Shown in pieces: positions 10,745 through 21,734 of a stretch of DNA of 64,000 nucleotides (position 1 is the stretch's first letter; each line of letters begins with the position of its first letter). Below the pieces are notes generated by a model. The model worked only from the letters and a program-made list of their open reading frames with translations, did no database searches and was not told the origin of the DNA. The DNA lies in NCBI GenBank assembly GCA_026419785.1, contig JAODTK010002555.1:434001-498000 (forward strand). The letters run 5' to 3'. This DNA is from Sclerodactyla briareus. Taxonomy: Eukaryota > Echinodermata > Holothuroidea > Dendrochirotida > Sclerodactylidae. Made by a program: the position numbers and the translations under genes.

Positions 10745-12225
10745 CACTATGTCACGCCATTGTCATTGCGTTACATGTTATTGAATCCACGAAGTAAACA
10801 GAGACTAGCACTGTGTGATTTCACTGTGAAGCCCCTACACAAAGTCTAGGCTGTGTTGTAAACCGTGCGCGTACGCCTAAAGTGACAAGTCACACCATGG
10901 AGTTATTATATAACTGGAGAGGCAACGCGTGCATATATTGAAGCAATTTTGAAATGTTCCGCCCCCGCACCCGGACTGACACGCGATCACCTTCATGTGC
11001 GTTTAAAGTCTTTGACCATCTACGGTATGTGCTACTCTACCGGGGACAAATTGAGGCGGACTTTCCCTTCACACGGGCTGACCCGAGGATTCCATTTCGT
11101 GCTTAATTGTTTGATCAACTACGGTTCTGTGTTACTCTTTCGGGGACATTTTCAGGTAGCGCGTCTGAAGACAATGCAGAACCGCGCGTACTGTCATTTA
11201 CACACTAACGTCAGCTCAGCATAGGGCGTTAGCGTTGATTGCCGGGCCTAGGTCACACCATGTCGCGCCATTGTCATGTCCACTGCTCACGTCACATGTT
11301 ATTGAATCCACGAAGTAAACCTAGGCTTTCACTGTGTGTTTTTACCTCTATATAAGCCAATTGATTGATTCCGTTTCAACACTTGTTAATATTAACTGTC
11401 ACACTTAATGGCTGTCAAAAATACTACAGCCATCGATATTTTGGTAGGAGAACAAATAAATTGACATCCATACCATAGGACAAATGATGTAAAAGGTATT
11501 TTCCCGTGATCCTTATGATTTATTTGAAACACCATTTGACTATCCAAATCGAGCGCGCGCTCAGCTCGCGTTCAGACCGTTCGTTCTTATGGTGGCGCGG
11601 ATCACGGGATCACAACTTGAATCATTTCAAATTTATTTGGATTTATTTTCATTATGGATCGATACGGGTAAAGTGGTAGTCTAATGAATGTTTAGACCCC
11701 ATTAGCCAACAGACCTCAGACGGATTCATGAACATTTAGTGTAAAATCTCATAAATATTTTACAGACGACATGTCATTCTCGTAGGCTTACGCGTACGCG
11801 CATGGTGTGCAGCATAACCTAGGCTTTGCGCGTATGCCTTGCGCGGGGGATTCACGGTAAAACCCATGGAGCTATTATATTATCTGGAGAGGCAACACGT
11901 GCAATATATTGAAGCAATTTCAAAATGACTCCCGCACCCGGACTGACACGCGATCACCTTCATGTGCGTTTAAAGTCTTTGACCATCTACGGTATGTGCT
12001 ACTCTACCGGGGACAGATTGAGGAGGAATTTCCCTGGACACGGACTGACACGCGAATCACATTTTCGTGCGTTAAAATGTTTGATCAACTACGGTCTGTG
12101 GTACTCTTTCGGGACATTTTCAGGTAGCGCGTCTGAAGACAATGCAAAACCGCGCGTACTGCTATTTTACACAGTAACGTCAGCTCAGCATAATGCCGTT
12201 AGCGTTGGATTGCCGGGCCTAGGAT
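10745..12225 (+). repeat. Two direct copies of a ~0.5 kb unit, second split by ~450 bp
   Basis: Copy 1 runs 10745-11245. Copy 2 begins at about 11250 (TGTTATTGAATCCACGAAGT occurs in both), is interrupted from about 11345 to 11800, then resumes to about 12225. Shared landmarks are CCATGGAGNTATTATAT, GGAGAGGCAAC, CGGACTGACACGCGATCACC, TTTTCAGGTAGCGCGTCTGA and GTCAGCTCAGCATA. Each copy also contains two ~80-100 bp sub-repeats beginning CGGNCTGAC (10968 and 11073; 11934 and 12037). The inserted 11345-11800 segment carries CTCTATATAAG and a GAGCGCGCGCTC palindrome. Confidence 0.8.
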
Positions 12226-12247
12226 CAGACATACATCGATACGCGAG

Positions 12248-12337
12248 TGGTGACGTCACGATGATGTCATGATGAGTTTGCGGTGTGAAGGGTATTACCG
12301 AGACAGCTTCATTATCAGTTGATGCTGATCCATAACC
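12248..12337 (+). promoter_or_regulatory. CRE and initiator module of unit 2
   Basis: TGACGTCA at 12251-12258, a second half-related TGATGTCATGATG just after it, and an initiator-like CTTCATTATCAGTT at about 12305. No clear TATA box is seen. An ATG in fair context (ACCATGG) follows at 12338. Confidence 0.45.
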
Positions 12338-12812
12338 ATGGCAAGTAAAGACGTACGTATCTACGCGCAAGCACGCACCTGCTGCATGGCTAACTTGGTC
12401 AGTCAACACGACGATCATTTGTCGTCAGTGTCGAGTAGCGACTTCGCCCAAGCCTGCATGGTATACGCAGTTTACAATATATGTCTGGGGGATTGTTGGA
12501 AGTCAGTGTTGAAGTCCGTCTGGCGGAAAAGAGACAGAGAGAGAGGTAGTGGAAGGTCTGGGGGAGGAGGCCCAGAAAGTCCGGAAGGAGACCAAGGACC
12601 CTTTCTGGCATCACATTCTGGGGGTGTGCGAAGGGCCTCCCAAGTGTCAGCAGTGCCTATACACTACAGTGAGGAGAACGGGGGAGGAGTGGGGTTGTTC
12701 CTGTTATGGGAGTTTCCTCCCCCTCCCCCACACCCAAAACGGTTCTTCTTTCACAGCCACCAAATACATTAGAGAGATTGCACGGACTTGCCATTTTTCA
12801 ACAGCATTTTAG
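12338..12812 (+). pseudogene. Unit 2: relative of unit 1, short intronless gene
   Basis: A 144-codon frame starts MASKDVRIYAQARTCCMANL in the context ACCATGG. An overlapping frame at 12549-12812 carries VRKETKDPFWHHILGVCEG, then PPKCQQC, then TGEEWGCSCYGSFLPL and TATKYIREIAR, the part that matches the end of unit 1. The nucleotide match also covers the tails of both units: TGGGGTTG.TCCTGT.ATGGGAGTT and GCCACCAAA...GAGATTGCACG. The two units are therefore paralogues. Function is unknown; the Cys pairs could bind metal, but that is speculation. The conserved part lies in a different frame from the start codon, so the copy is probably not functional. Confidence 0.4.
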
Positions 12813-12849
12813 TGTTTTTTTCATCCCGTAAACCTACTTATGTTATATC

Positions 12850-12950
12850 AGTATGTGACGTCATTATGTGACGTCATAAGTGCATTATCGATTTCGAGTA
12901 TTTAAGGGAGAGAATCGGAGGTGAACTTCATTCAGCTCTGAACCTCAAAC
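12850..12950 (+). promoter_or_regulatory. Double-CRE, TATA and initiator module of unit 3
   Basis: Two TGACGTCA palindromes at 12856-12863 and 12869-12876, a TATA-like GTATTTAAGG at 12898-12907, and TTCATTCAGCTCTGAAC at 12927, about 29 bases downstream, as expected of a start site. The first ATG follows at 12951. Confidence 0.55.
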
Positions 12951-13460
12951 ATGACGGACGCATCGGATGTAGAGATGAGTATGGACTGGGCAGTCGGATA
13001 CGCGGAAGGCCTCTAAGATGGTCAAGACTTGGCTGAGGATACGGAGTGGAGGGAAGGATGGCAAGAGTGCTAGCGTCGTGGTGTGTGTGAAAGGGAGCAA
13101 CTGGCAAGAGAATTGCAACACACCAAGATCATGTTCGAGAACTGGTGAGCCAGTTCGTTTTTACTAGGTCTACGCCAGGCATTGAGCGGACTGGAGTCGA
13201 TGACTGACGGGAGGGTCCAATGGCTTTCACAGAATGTTATCCCCGTCTACAAAACACCGAAGGTCAACCTACAGGCTCACTTACCGGGACCTCAATCACC
13301 ACACAAGTCACCCCCGGACATCCCCTGCCGCAGGACAGCCTAGTGAGCCATCATCGACAATGGACGAGCCTCACCCCCGTATGAGGAGATTGCCGGTTAT
13401 ATGGTCTCCCAGATGTAGGAGTTTTTTTTCTTTGCTTATTTTGCCTGTATCGTCTTATTT
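12951..13460 (+). pseudogene. Unit 3: short acidic protein gene, decayed
   Basis: The frame starts MTDASDVEMSMDWAVGYAEG and continues in the same phase through a charged, heptad-like stretch (CEREQLARELQHTKIMFENW, then LRQALSGLESM) to a proline-rich end (PGPQSPHKSPPDIPCR). The plan (acidic start, coiled coil, proline-rich tail, no introns, own TATA) repeats that of unit 1, although direct residue similarity is weak. Several interruptions make it non-functional. Family unknown. Confidence 0.35.
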
Positions 13461-13569
13461 GCTCATTTGACGTTTGGTTCCCGAAGTGAACATGTACAAC
13501 TTCCATTTAAGCGAGGAGAACGTACGTGACGGTTGGATCGTCGGGTGGAGTCAGAGGTAGGGGCGACCA
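13461..13569. other. Spacer up to LINE insertion
   Basis: No gene. It borders the poly-T run that marks the 3' end of the next element. Confidence 0.4.
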
Positions 13570-14200
13570 TATTTTTTTTTTATAATACGCGAACTCGTGA
13601 ATCGTGAATATAGCTTAGTTTAGTTTTGTTTAGTGAGGAAGGGTCAGAAAGGGCATAGTCCTCATGAACGACCCTGAAACCACAACCCCAAAAGTGCAAA
13701 CGAGCCCAGAAGCTACATACTTCGCCCACAAACTTTGAAGAATAAATCAAGGGAGTTTTTGAAGGCATTTAAACTACTAGACATAACAATCGTTGATGAC
13801 TCTCTGGAAACGAAAGTGTTTCCGAAGATCCAAACTACAGCGAGTACCTCGAAGCTTGAGGTGGAGGTGTATATTCACGATAGTAGTTCACATTAAAAGA
13901 AAGAAGTCATCGAATGCCAAACCATCAAGTCTACAAGTGGACAATTTTGAAGACTGGATCAAATCAAAAAGTTATCCCAATTCGCCTGAGTCTTCCCTCG
14001 TTCGGGAAATCTCTCAGGCTACTAATTAATTTAGTAGCCCTCCTCTGAACTTTTTCAATCAACTGCTTATCTTTCACGAAATAAGGGCTCAACACTTGGA
14101 CCGAATACTCGCGGTGAGGTCTCACTAGTTTCTTGAAGACTGCCAAGGAAGTGAAATGCCGCTTTATCAGACCAAGAATCCAATTGCCTTTCCTTGCACC
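13570..14200 (-). mobile_element. 5'-truncated LINE 3' end (CR1/Jockey-type)
   Basis: The minus strand encodes the C-terminal end of a non-LTR reverse transcriptase ORF: ILGLIKRHFTSL, KKLVRPHREYSVQVLSP and EKVQRRATKLISSLR, then further left ..LNAFKNSLDLFFK near the C-terminus. The plus-strand poly-T at 13570-13580 is the poly(A) tail of the insert. At the other end the LINE reading stops at about 14195, exactly where a Polinton polymerase reading begins, so this is a 5'-truncated insertion, the usual outcome of target-primed reverse transcription. Frame breaks show it is old. Confidence 0.85.
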
Positions 14201-14775
14201 ACCTATTCCAAGTACGGGCTCTGTCCTATCGGTCACCCCGTGATATTCGGAGAAAACTTCGAAGCTTGTGACCAGTATGAAGGTTTCATGTACTGTCGTA
14301 TACTACCACCATCGAATCTATTTCATCCTGTGTTACCATTCTGCCGTTCAAAGAATAAATTAATATTCCCATCATGCGTCACATGTGGCGAACATCGAGA
14401 CCGGGGACCGTGTCAACACAGCGATATTGAAAGAGCTATCGATGGCAGGGTAAACACTTGGTAATGAAGAAAGAGGTGGAGATGGGGTACAGGATTCTGA
14501 AAATCTATTAGGTATAGCATTTTGAGGAAAATAACCCGAATCGCGGGAAGGTGGGCTATTTGTGGATTACATCAACACGTTTCTCAAAATGAAACAGGAA
14601 ACAGACGGTTGGCCAATCGGATGTGACACAGAGAAGCCGAACGAGACGCCTACATCGACGAGTACGAGCGCCACGAGGGCATCCGATTAGAGAATATCGA
14701 AAAGAACGATGGCAGCGGATGTTGTTTCCAAATTGATGCTCAATTGCGTTTTGGGAAAGTACCATCATACTAGGT
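14200..14775 (+). mobile_element. Polinton/Maverick fossil: part of protein-primed DNA polymerase B
   Basis: Three consecutive polymerase B blocks can be read: KYGLCPIGHPVIFGENFEA with YEGFMYCRILPP; a cysteine-bearing block (LIFPSCVTCGEHR, CQHSDIERAI, EMGYRILKIY); and [14 protein letters not shown] through to KLMLN. This is the palm region typical of Polinton polymerases, which copy these large virus-like DNA transposons. Only about 190 residues' worth remain. The copy is broken, with a few breaks, and neither the integrase, ATPase, protease nor capsid genes are visible nearby. The left end is lost at the LINE insertion. It looks old. Confidence 0.85.
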
Positions 14776-15980
14776 CAGTGTTACAACGGACAGTGGATTT
14801 ACCGGGGATTCAGGGATTCACAGTTAGGAGACATTAACGGGGCATAACGAACGGTTATGTACAAAAGCTGTGGAATGCTCTCCCCCTACAGATTAAGTTG
14901 AACTACGAGGAATTTGGTAGTGTTATCATGGACTAGTGATTTACGTGTACCTCACGGTGTCGGAAGTCCACCCCTTGTTGTATCGATTATAGATATTCTC
15001 GATAAGTGTTCAGATGATGTCAGGACAGCCATGAACCAATCCCAACCTGCTCTCAAAACCGCCATTTTACCTCCCCATCCGAAAGGGTGATCAGTGAATT
15101 TTCTTCTGATCCGACCATTGGGGGTTTGGAGATGTCATCGCAAATATCACGAAACAAACCTCAGAAGTCTATTGTATTACATCGGATAAGATTAATACCT
15201 CGCACTTCGCAACTACAAGAACACTAGAGGGAACCGTCGCCTGGTAAATACCGGGACTCAAATTAACAAAAGGTATTGTTGCAAAAGATTCTGCGAGCAA
15301 TATTACAGCACTATCTGCTACGCCCAGTTGCCCAGTACTCGAACTGCCACCAAATGAAAGCCCAACAGTCGTGTAATTGCCGGATATATCGCAGAGGCAA
15401 GTGTGCGACCCTGCTCACCCCTGAAACATACAGTCAGATGCATCCAGTTAAATCTCCTATAGCACGCACAGCACCAGAATACCTAGAGAGAAGACCCTGG
15501 ACGCACAAGACGGAGCCACGCCAGACAGTTTAGTGTTTTTTCTTCAATACGGGAATATATAGGCTACACGTAACAACTTGCTGAACTCTCGCATCCGCTC
15601 AGATAAGGCACGGATGGTCAAGTTGCGATCCATAATGGATTTCGTAGGAGGATAACCCGACTTTTGGGTCCTGTTTTCTAGTTAGCCGGGAGACTACGCA
15701 AATTCTTAGTATTGAATATTAATTAAATAATCCTCATTAATTGGACGAAGTGGAGTGTAATGAAGGTGGTAGAGGATACGGTGACTGGGGACTGGTGCGG
15801 TCTCAATGAGTACCTGGCAACGGAGGAGAAGGGGAATAACCCCCACTGGAAACAGCATGGCAGTCGGAGAACCATCATAAAGTGCCAGAAACAGACAGAT
15901 GAAATTGGAATGGGCTAAGGAATGTGAGGAGAAACGGAAGAACAGTCCATGTCAAAGTACTCACATTATATATAGTTTTT
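14776..15980. other. Unassigned sequence, possible element remnants
   Basis: At about 14860-14905 the plus strand reads QKLWNALPLQIKLNY, like the LWNxLP motif near the C-terminus of many LINE proteins; too short to call. A frame of 85 codons at 15276-15533 shows no family. TAATTAAATAATCCTCATTAAT is an AT-rich imperfect palindrome near 15720. No host gene is seen. Confidence 0.3.
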
Positions 15981-15984
15981 AATC

Positions 15985-16115
15985 AGACATTATTATATAT
16001 TTTTATATATCTTTATTATTATTATATATATTATTATTATATATTATATTATTATATTATTACATATATTCTCATAATAATAATAATAATAATCATAATA
16101 ATCATAATATCTTCG
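15985..16115. repeat. AT-rich low-complexity tract (TAT/ATA/ATT)
   Basis: Almost pure A and T with irregular ATT, TATA and AATAAT units; decayed trinucleotide microsatellite. Confidence 0.95.
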
Positions 16116-17765
16116 TGTTGAAAATAATTGAAATCATTTTGGGGATTTCTCAATGAAAAGCAGACACTGACAGACGTACGAGGCCATCATGCTTACCAAT
16201 AGGCGATCTAAAAATTCGGCAAAGAATAGGCGAATGTCAGGCAAATATAGAGTTACAATGAGAGGATTGATCTGATTTGCACTGGTCACTAGCGTAAAAA
16301 AGGACTCCATGAGTCAGACTAGCGTATGTTACGTTTGTATGTGTACTGGTGGCGCGATGACTCAACAACCCTGTGATCAATATATGTCATGCTTGCAGTG
16401 TACATATTGTTTTTGCGAGAATTAAAAGGTCACTTGGGTGAACGAAGCTACGAAATGTATTTCCTTCATTTGGGTTGTTGTTTAGGCCCTTATGAGCTGG
16501 TACTGAACTCGTACCAGCTACAGCTCGAGGTATAATGTGTAGCAATATCCCAACAAGGCCCTGGATAATCCAACCTGCGAATGCCAAGACTGCAGAAAAC
16601 ATGTGTCAAAAAACCTGGTTGGTGAAAGGCTAGAAGTATACCCAGTGCATGCCTAATTTATTTAAGTGCAGCTAAAAATTATATGATTACATATAATTTC
16701 CAAGTTTTAGCCAAAGCCAGAACAAATGCCCAAATACCCAAAGTAAGAATATGATAATCTATAGCTAGGCTTAAGGCCTATCAGTCAGCCCCCCATATAA
16801 TTGACCTAAGACAAATCTACCCTAAGGAAAGGAAATGGAGGCTCTAGAAGTGCTCACAATTAGCAAATGCCCCTCCATGATAATACAGTGGAAAATACTA
16901 TATATATAACCCCACACATCCCAGAGGTGTAAGGATCTATTGATGAAGATTGGGCTCTTGGTTGCACTTGGTTTAAATAGAGAACTACACTGGATGACTA
17001 TACACGAGATAGAGTGACCATGTGCCCGCCTCCAAAAACAGCTTTCATGTATCAAAACTCTGACTGAAAAGGTCATTATTATAGGTATGGTATTAATATA
17101 TAATGAATATTCCACGCTGTCTCAATATATTATAGTAATATACAGCGCAGGTAAATCCACTACAGTTGTAACTTACGTATGTATTTATCAGATTAGTATA
17201 ACATTCAACAAATTTATCCCAAACGGGTTGTAATGCAGGGGATAAGAACCGAGGAAGGCATGTCTATTATTCAAAAGTGTGCCAAAACTACAACCACAAC
17301 AAAGGCCTACAACTGCGATTGGGCAACGGTATGGTGGCATGTTAGATGAGACGTATCAATTGATGGACAAGTCAACCGTCTGTGCTTGCTCTACTGACAT
17401 TATCATTACAAGTCAGTGAATCAAGGTACCGATATGCTGTAGTCCTTCCCTAATCACCAGGCTTTTTTTATACGTATTTTGTATTCAATGTTGGTGGTAT
17501 GGCATCGAGCATCGTCTTTAGAACGGAAATTTCGAATAACCTGCTATTATCTATCGACAATGACGATATACTGATGAAATGAGTGAACTCAACTCGTGTT
17601 GAGTGGTGTGTTCTGCTATGGATTCTACTCACTCTTTCCAATGATTTTTGCTGTCAGTGCTGGGGTTGCCCCCACAGTGAGTGCTTTCAAGTCGGGATTG
17701 TCGTGAGTCCCGAAAAAAACTTGTTAGTGGAATCCATTTGGATTAGTTGGCTGATCAGCCGCCTG
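16116..17765. other. No confirmed gene; one possible minus-strand exon
   Basis: On the minus strand at about 16600 a good splice-acceptor-like TTTTCTGCAG precedes an open stretch beginning SAVLAFAGWIIQGLVGILLH, hydrophobic enough for a membrane segment (frame to 16387). No donor, partner exon or family is recognised. The rest is single-copy-looking, AT-rich sequence. Confidence 0.2.
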
Positions 17766-17769
17766 TATA

Positions 17770-17940
17770 TGGAAAATGGCAGACTGGTATCAGTATCAGT
17801 GCGCTTTGCAAGCGAACATTCCGGGTTCGAACTCCAGCAGTCATGGGACGTTCCCCCACGGGGTCTGTACTTGCAGTTGCGTTGGGCGAGTCTGGTCTTC
17901 ACTTCATGGTTCCGCTGTACGCAGGGATTTGCGGGGGAGG
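17770..17940 (+). mobile_element. tRNA-derived SINE fragment
   Basis: A strong B box (GGGTTCGAACTCC at about 17820) is followed by TTGCGTTGGGCGAGTCTG, then CACTTCATGGTTCCGCTGTA and CGCAGG. These match the TTGGGCAAGACTC, CATTGCTCC and CCCAGG landmarks common to tRNA-headed SINEs of invertebrates. The A box upstream is decayed. The SINE ends where homology to the 41 kb copy begins. Confidence 0.65.
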
Positions 17941-18666
17941 GGTTACTGGGCTTGGCTACGGATATTGCTTATATATATATAGTCTCGTCTGTCGGCTGTT
18001 AGCAATCACATGGAACTTGAACTGACTTCCGACGTCTCCCAGGTCTGAGAAAGTGGTCGGGCCATGGAGTTCACTGATCGTCCTTTCGGATAGGACGAAC
18101 ATGGCGATGCCGGGAGCAGGTTGGGATCTGGGTTACAACCCTGTCTCGATACATCTGAGCATAGTCGAAAAGAGAGACAGCGAGTTATCACCTGTGTTTA
18201 TACACATTCAATACGGCCAGAATCCCTTGATAATTATGGGTGGGTGACAAACCAAGCCTGCGCAAGTCCAAGCATTTTTGCAGAATTTGAACGATCCCAT
18301 TTTTGCTGCTCTTCTTCCATTTACCGATGTAATCACTGAATATTGATATAATTCGTGTTTGCATGTTTGTGCATTACGTATACAAGAGACGAGGATCATC
18401 CCCTAAATATGTTTAATTTTGTGACTGAACAATGTTTTGGCAAACACCTGTTTAATATCTGTCGACAACATTTCTTGGAGTCTTCTTTCTCGCAATTGAT
18501 GTTCATGTGATGTAAGTTAGAAGGAAAGAATATACCATTGAATCGGCTCGTCTCTCGAAGGACAACTGCAGGCTGGATACAATAGAGGTTACATCGTGGG
18601 TTATGCTACACTGTATATATAGGTATAAAAACGTTTCGATACGATGATTATGTGTGAAGTATGTCT

Positions 18667-18693
18667 TATATATATATATATATATATATATAT
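18667..18693. repeat. (TA)n microsatellite
   Basis: Short pure AT alternation. The same position in copy B (44700-44895) holds a much longer (TA)n, so the tract expanded or shrank after duplication. Confidence 0.9.
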
Positions 18694-18743
18694 CCTTATC
18701 AACAAAACCGCAACCTATCCATGAAAAGAATCAAGAATGGTGT

Positions 18744-18966
18744 TCATAAGCCTTCAATACATGGGTATCTAACTGTCGACATGATATGCCCAATTGGGCC
18801 TACCGCTCCCGGCACTTGTATTCCTTTTTCTTTGTTGACCGGGATCGCATTCCAGAACCCCTTCGAAATCCTGATGATCTCTACCGATGCTCTGCACATT
18901 TGTAAGCCGGAGCTACGAAAAGTCATGAACACATTCGGGAAAGCAGCCATTACCCCGTACGGATAA
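18744..18966 (-). pseudogene. Possible further exon of the duplicated gene, copy A
   Basis: The minus frame of 68 codons (18744-18950) contains CRASVEIIRISKGFWNAIPV. Copy B at 45012-45212 preserves the sequence well at DNA level (TTCGAAATCCTGAT, GCACA.TTGT) but its longest frame is in a different phase. It may be an exon end or conserved intron; no splice pair is certain. Confidence 0.25.
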
Positions 18967-19084
18967 CCTCAACCTTCCTGCAAAATCGACTCTCTGACGA
19001 CTTGCGGTTACAGTAGTCAAAGGTAGGCGGTTTCGGTTGGAAGTTGAGAGCTTCGTTCAGAGAAGTTTCGAATCCTGCGGCGAC

Positions 19085-19452
19085 CTCTTGATCCACTGGA
19101 TCACACGGCGAGGGCATTACATATCTTATACGAATTTCATCGTCTCCTCTGGATACGACGACTTCGTCTCCGCTGACCTGGATGTAGTCTACGAAGTTGT
19201 AACGGAATCAAGCTGAATTCGGGGGAGACGTCACCACTCCTGTCGCGATACGCCTCACCGGCCAGTGTATGACGAAGGGACCGGAAGGGGAGAGACCCAG
19301 ACCACCAATTATTGTGAAGAATTCAGCATCAGACATATTGGAAGCCTGAACACCGTTCCCGGTCTCGACGATGTCTTCGAAGGTCGTGTTCCCAAACTCT
19401 ATAGTCAAAGGGTGGGTACCGTCGCCATCTTCTGGCAGGTACAGCCGTGGTC
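19085..19452 (-). pseudogene. Conserved exon of unidentified host gene, copy A
   Basis: The minus strand shows an acceptor TTCCTATTGCAG just before 19452, then an open frame: PRLYLPEDGDG, LTIEFGNTTFEDIVETGNG, ASNMSDAEFFTIIGGLGL, PSGPFVIHWPVRRIATGVV. After an in-frame stop and a probable one-base shift it resumes as FVDYIQVSGDEVVVSRGDDE, IRIRYVMPSPCDPVDQEVAA. Copy B at 45310-45683 has the same acceptor and the same order of phrases. The LGLSPSGPFVIHWPV pattern recalls the NxGPSP...IxWP turn of integrin alpha calf domains, but this is a weak eye match. The exon belongs to a minus-strand gene whose next upstream recognisable exon is at 25767-26011. It is probably a pseudogene. Confidence 0.5.
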
Positions 19453-19992
19453 CTGCAATAGGAAATCAATGAGCATGTACGAATGGTTAGTTTCCGCGGT
19501 TTGCATAAGTGCGGATGCGAGTGCGATATGAATGTAGAAATCGGATTGGTACGTGGTATAAACGCGAATAAAGTCTGTATAAACTATACTGTAAATGAGG
19601 TGAAAGGACCATAGGAATGCAGCGGCTCATTGGCTTCAGGAGGAATACATTCCATAAAAAAAATAATTCTCGATATGTGGCATCAACGCCGCATTGGTAA
19701 GATGGTAATTTTGCCTATGCAGTGCTTGTTCTGTTCTACTTGGAATAATTATGTCTCTATGGAATCTCCAAACTCTGCAATCGAATACAGCATATATGAA
19801 CCGTTTCACGGACAATGCTCACGTGAATGAGGCACCACACTCGCATTCGCAACTTATGATCCCACCTTCTAGGGGGAGGGGGAACACGTATCCGTTTTCA
19901 ACGGTCCGTTTTGGGCGCGCTCATGTTCCTAGTTATTTCAGGGAAATGATTGAATACATCGTTTACGCGCGCGTAAATTTCCTCTGTCCTGT

Positions 19993-20035
19993 CCATGAGC
20001 AATTATATTAACAGGAGAGGACATTAGTGCGTGTA
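19993..20035 (+). repeat. Short dispersed motif CCATGAGC-ATTATATTA-GGAGAGG
   Basis: CCATGAGCAATTATATTAAC and then AGGAGAGG match the start of the 0.5 kb repeats at 10896 and 11864 and a minus-strand copy at 42971-43005. See the finding on this motif. Confidence 0.55.
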
Positions 20036-21605
20036 TTGTGTGCCCTGTTCAAAGTTCCGTCAGAGAACACAAGCTCAAACTGAGGAGGCGCTCTATTGTG
20101 TGTAACATCGTGGAACCCATTCAGTTTGTTTATTCTCTATCCGCGAATTTTTCCGACCATAGACCCCGAAAATACCTTTGTTGCTCCATAGCAAAGATAG
20201 TATATCATAGTGCAAGATTCTGTAACATCTTCAGTGAGTGTTACCCTGTTCCAGAAAACGCGAGAACTTCACTCAGACGATCTAATACGGAAGCAACATA
20301 ATTAATTCGGAATACGAATCGATTGCGTCTGGGCAGAACACATCTGGGCGTAAAGTATAACATCACGGAGTGAACTGGAGCCTAATAATGTGAAGCTCGA
20401 GAATCAGCGGACGAGCTTTGTCAACGAAACAATATTATAATTTTATGCGAAATGCAAACCATGTCGCCCGAAACACTAATCAAATAAGTGAGGGCGCTGT
20501 CGCGGCATAGCAACACGTTCCACAACTGACTTCTGTTCTGTATATGAGCTTCAGTACATCATGTCCGGGGCTTGGTCCTGTCCAATCAAGTATTTGCGCC
20601 TTCAATGCCCCCCTTTACTCGACGCGCGTGATTGTAACTATGCGTAGCGCCTTGTACGATGCACCGGTGATGAGTACTCAATTTGTTCGATCTGTCTTGA
20701 AGTTGTAGAATCTTCTTCTGTGGTGTTCATACAAAGTATGATCAAACACAATTACTGACCGAAAATTGGCTAGGATCATGTTAGAGATTGGTCATTTCGT
20801 TTCAAGGTTCGCCTAATACAATGGACGGACTGTTCCAGAGAATATGTTGGGCTTTCTCGGCACCTCATATCCCCCTGTATTCCAATCTCTACCTGTCATA
20901 ATGAACCCGCATTTCGGGACGGTGGCAGCTCTGCAACGTCAAAGAAGAAATCGGTGGATTCCTTGACAGTAGGACGGTGGCACTATGTTATGGATATAGT
21001 TCGATCCGATTCAGTGTATGTTTAGTAGTCAAGCCCAGCTATCAAATAGACTTTTTTTTAGTGCGCATAATTTCGTAATGTAATTGGTCAAATAATTTAT
21101 TTGCAAGTAGGCTCAAAATAGTGAAACCTGCTGCGACATTGTGGAACATCATTTTGGATATGTTGTCGATGTGCACTGGCATAAATTGAGCCTTCCGGGA
21201 GCGACGAGCTAACATCCGATTGCAGGCTACAATTATTGTGTAGTGTTTGGTTGTTTCCTTAAAGGCCAGAGCCATGAAACAGATTTGCTTTAAATTAGCA
21301 CAGGTGAGAAGAGGACATTTCAAAACCCTGCATTCTACTTTGGAGGTTCCAACATGTTGCCGTCGTTCAGATATTTCAATTTTACTTTGAAAAATCTGTT
21401 TGGTACAAGGTTTTCAGAATTACATATTTTATAATTACTTTGTATAATAGGGGATCCTGCGGTTCCCCCCGTGATATCACGAGGCAAATGCTGCACTAGC
21501 TGATTGTGTCTTTAATCGTTACACGCCATCAACTAAAATTCGGTTGGGGGTTTTCGCTGTCATAATGTAATAAAAATGAGTAACAAAAGCCCTTCATCTT
21601 TAAAT
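20036..21605. other. Copy A, non-exonic part
   Basis: Contains the block that aligns with 46390-46660 (TTTCGTAATGT, GTGGAACCTGCTGCGA-type phrases). A 93-codon minus frame at 21042-21323 is not preserved in copy B, so it is probably chance. Confidence 0.35.
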
Positions 21606-21633
21606 GATAATAATAATAATAATAATAATAATA
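21606..21633. repeat. (AAT)n microsatellite
   Basis: About nine ATA/TAA units. Confidence 0.95.
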
Positions 21634-21734
21634 TAACATTCAGTTGGGTGATGTCGCGACTGCGCGGAATTTCATAATACCTACCGTTACAAGGTTATCG
21701 AGTTTAAAACGTTATCTAGCCATAATCACTCTCC

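Noticed and set aside
14860-14905. LINE C-terminal motif QKLWNALPLQIKLNY
   Set aside because: Only about 15 residues match, with no supporting blocks on either side; kept as a note, not a feature.
19085-19452. Firm call as integrin alpha
   Set aside because: Only a short pattern (GLSPSGPFVIHWPV) resembles integrin calf domains; no FG-GAP repeats, membrane segment or GFFKR tail are seen nearby.
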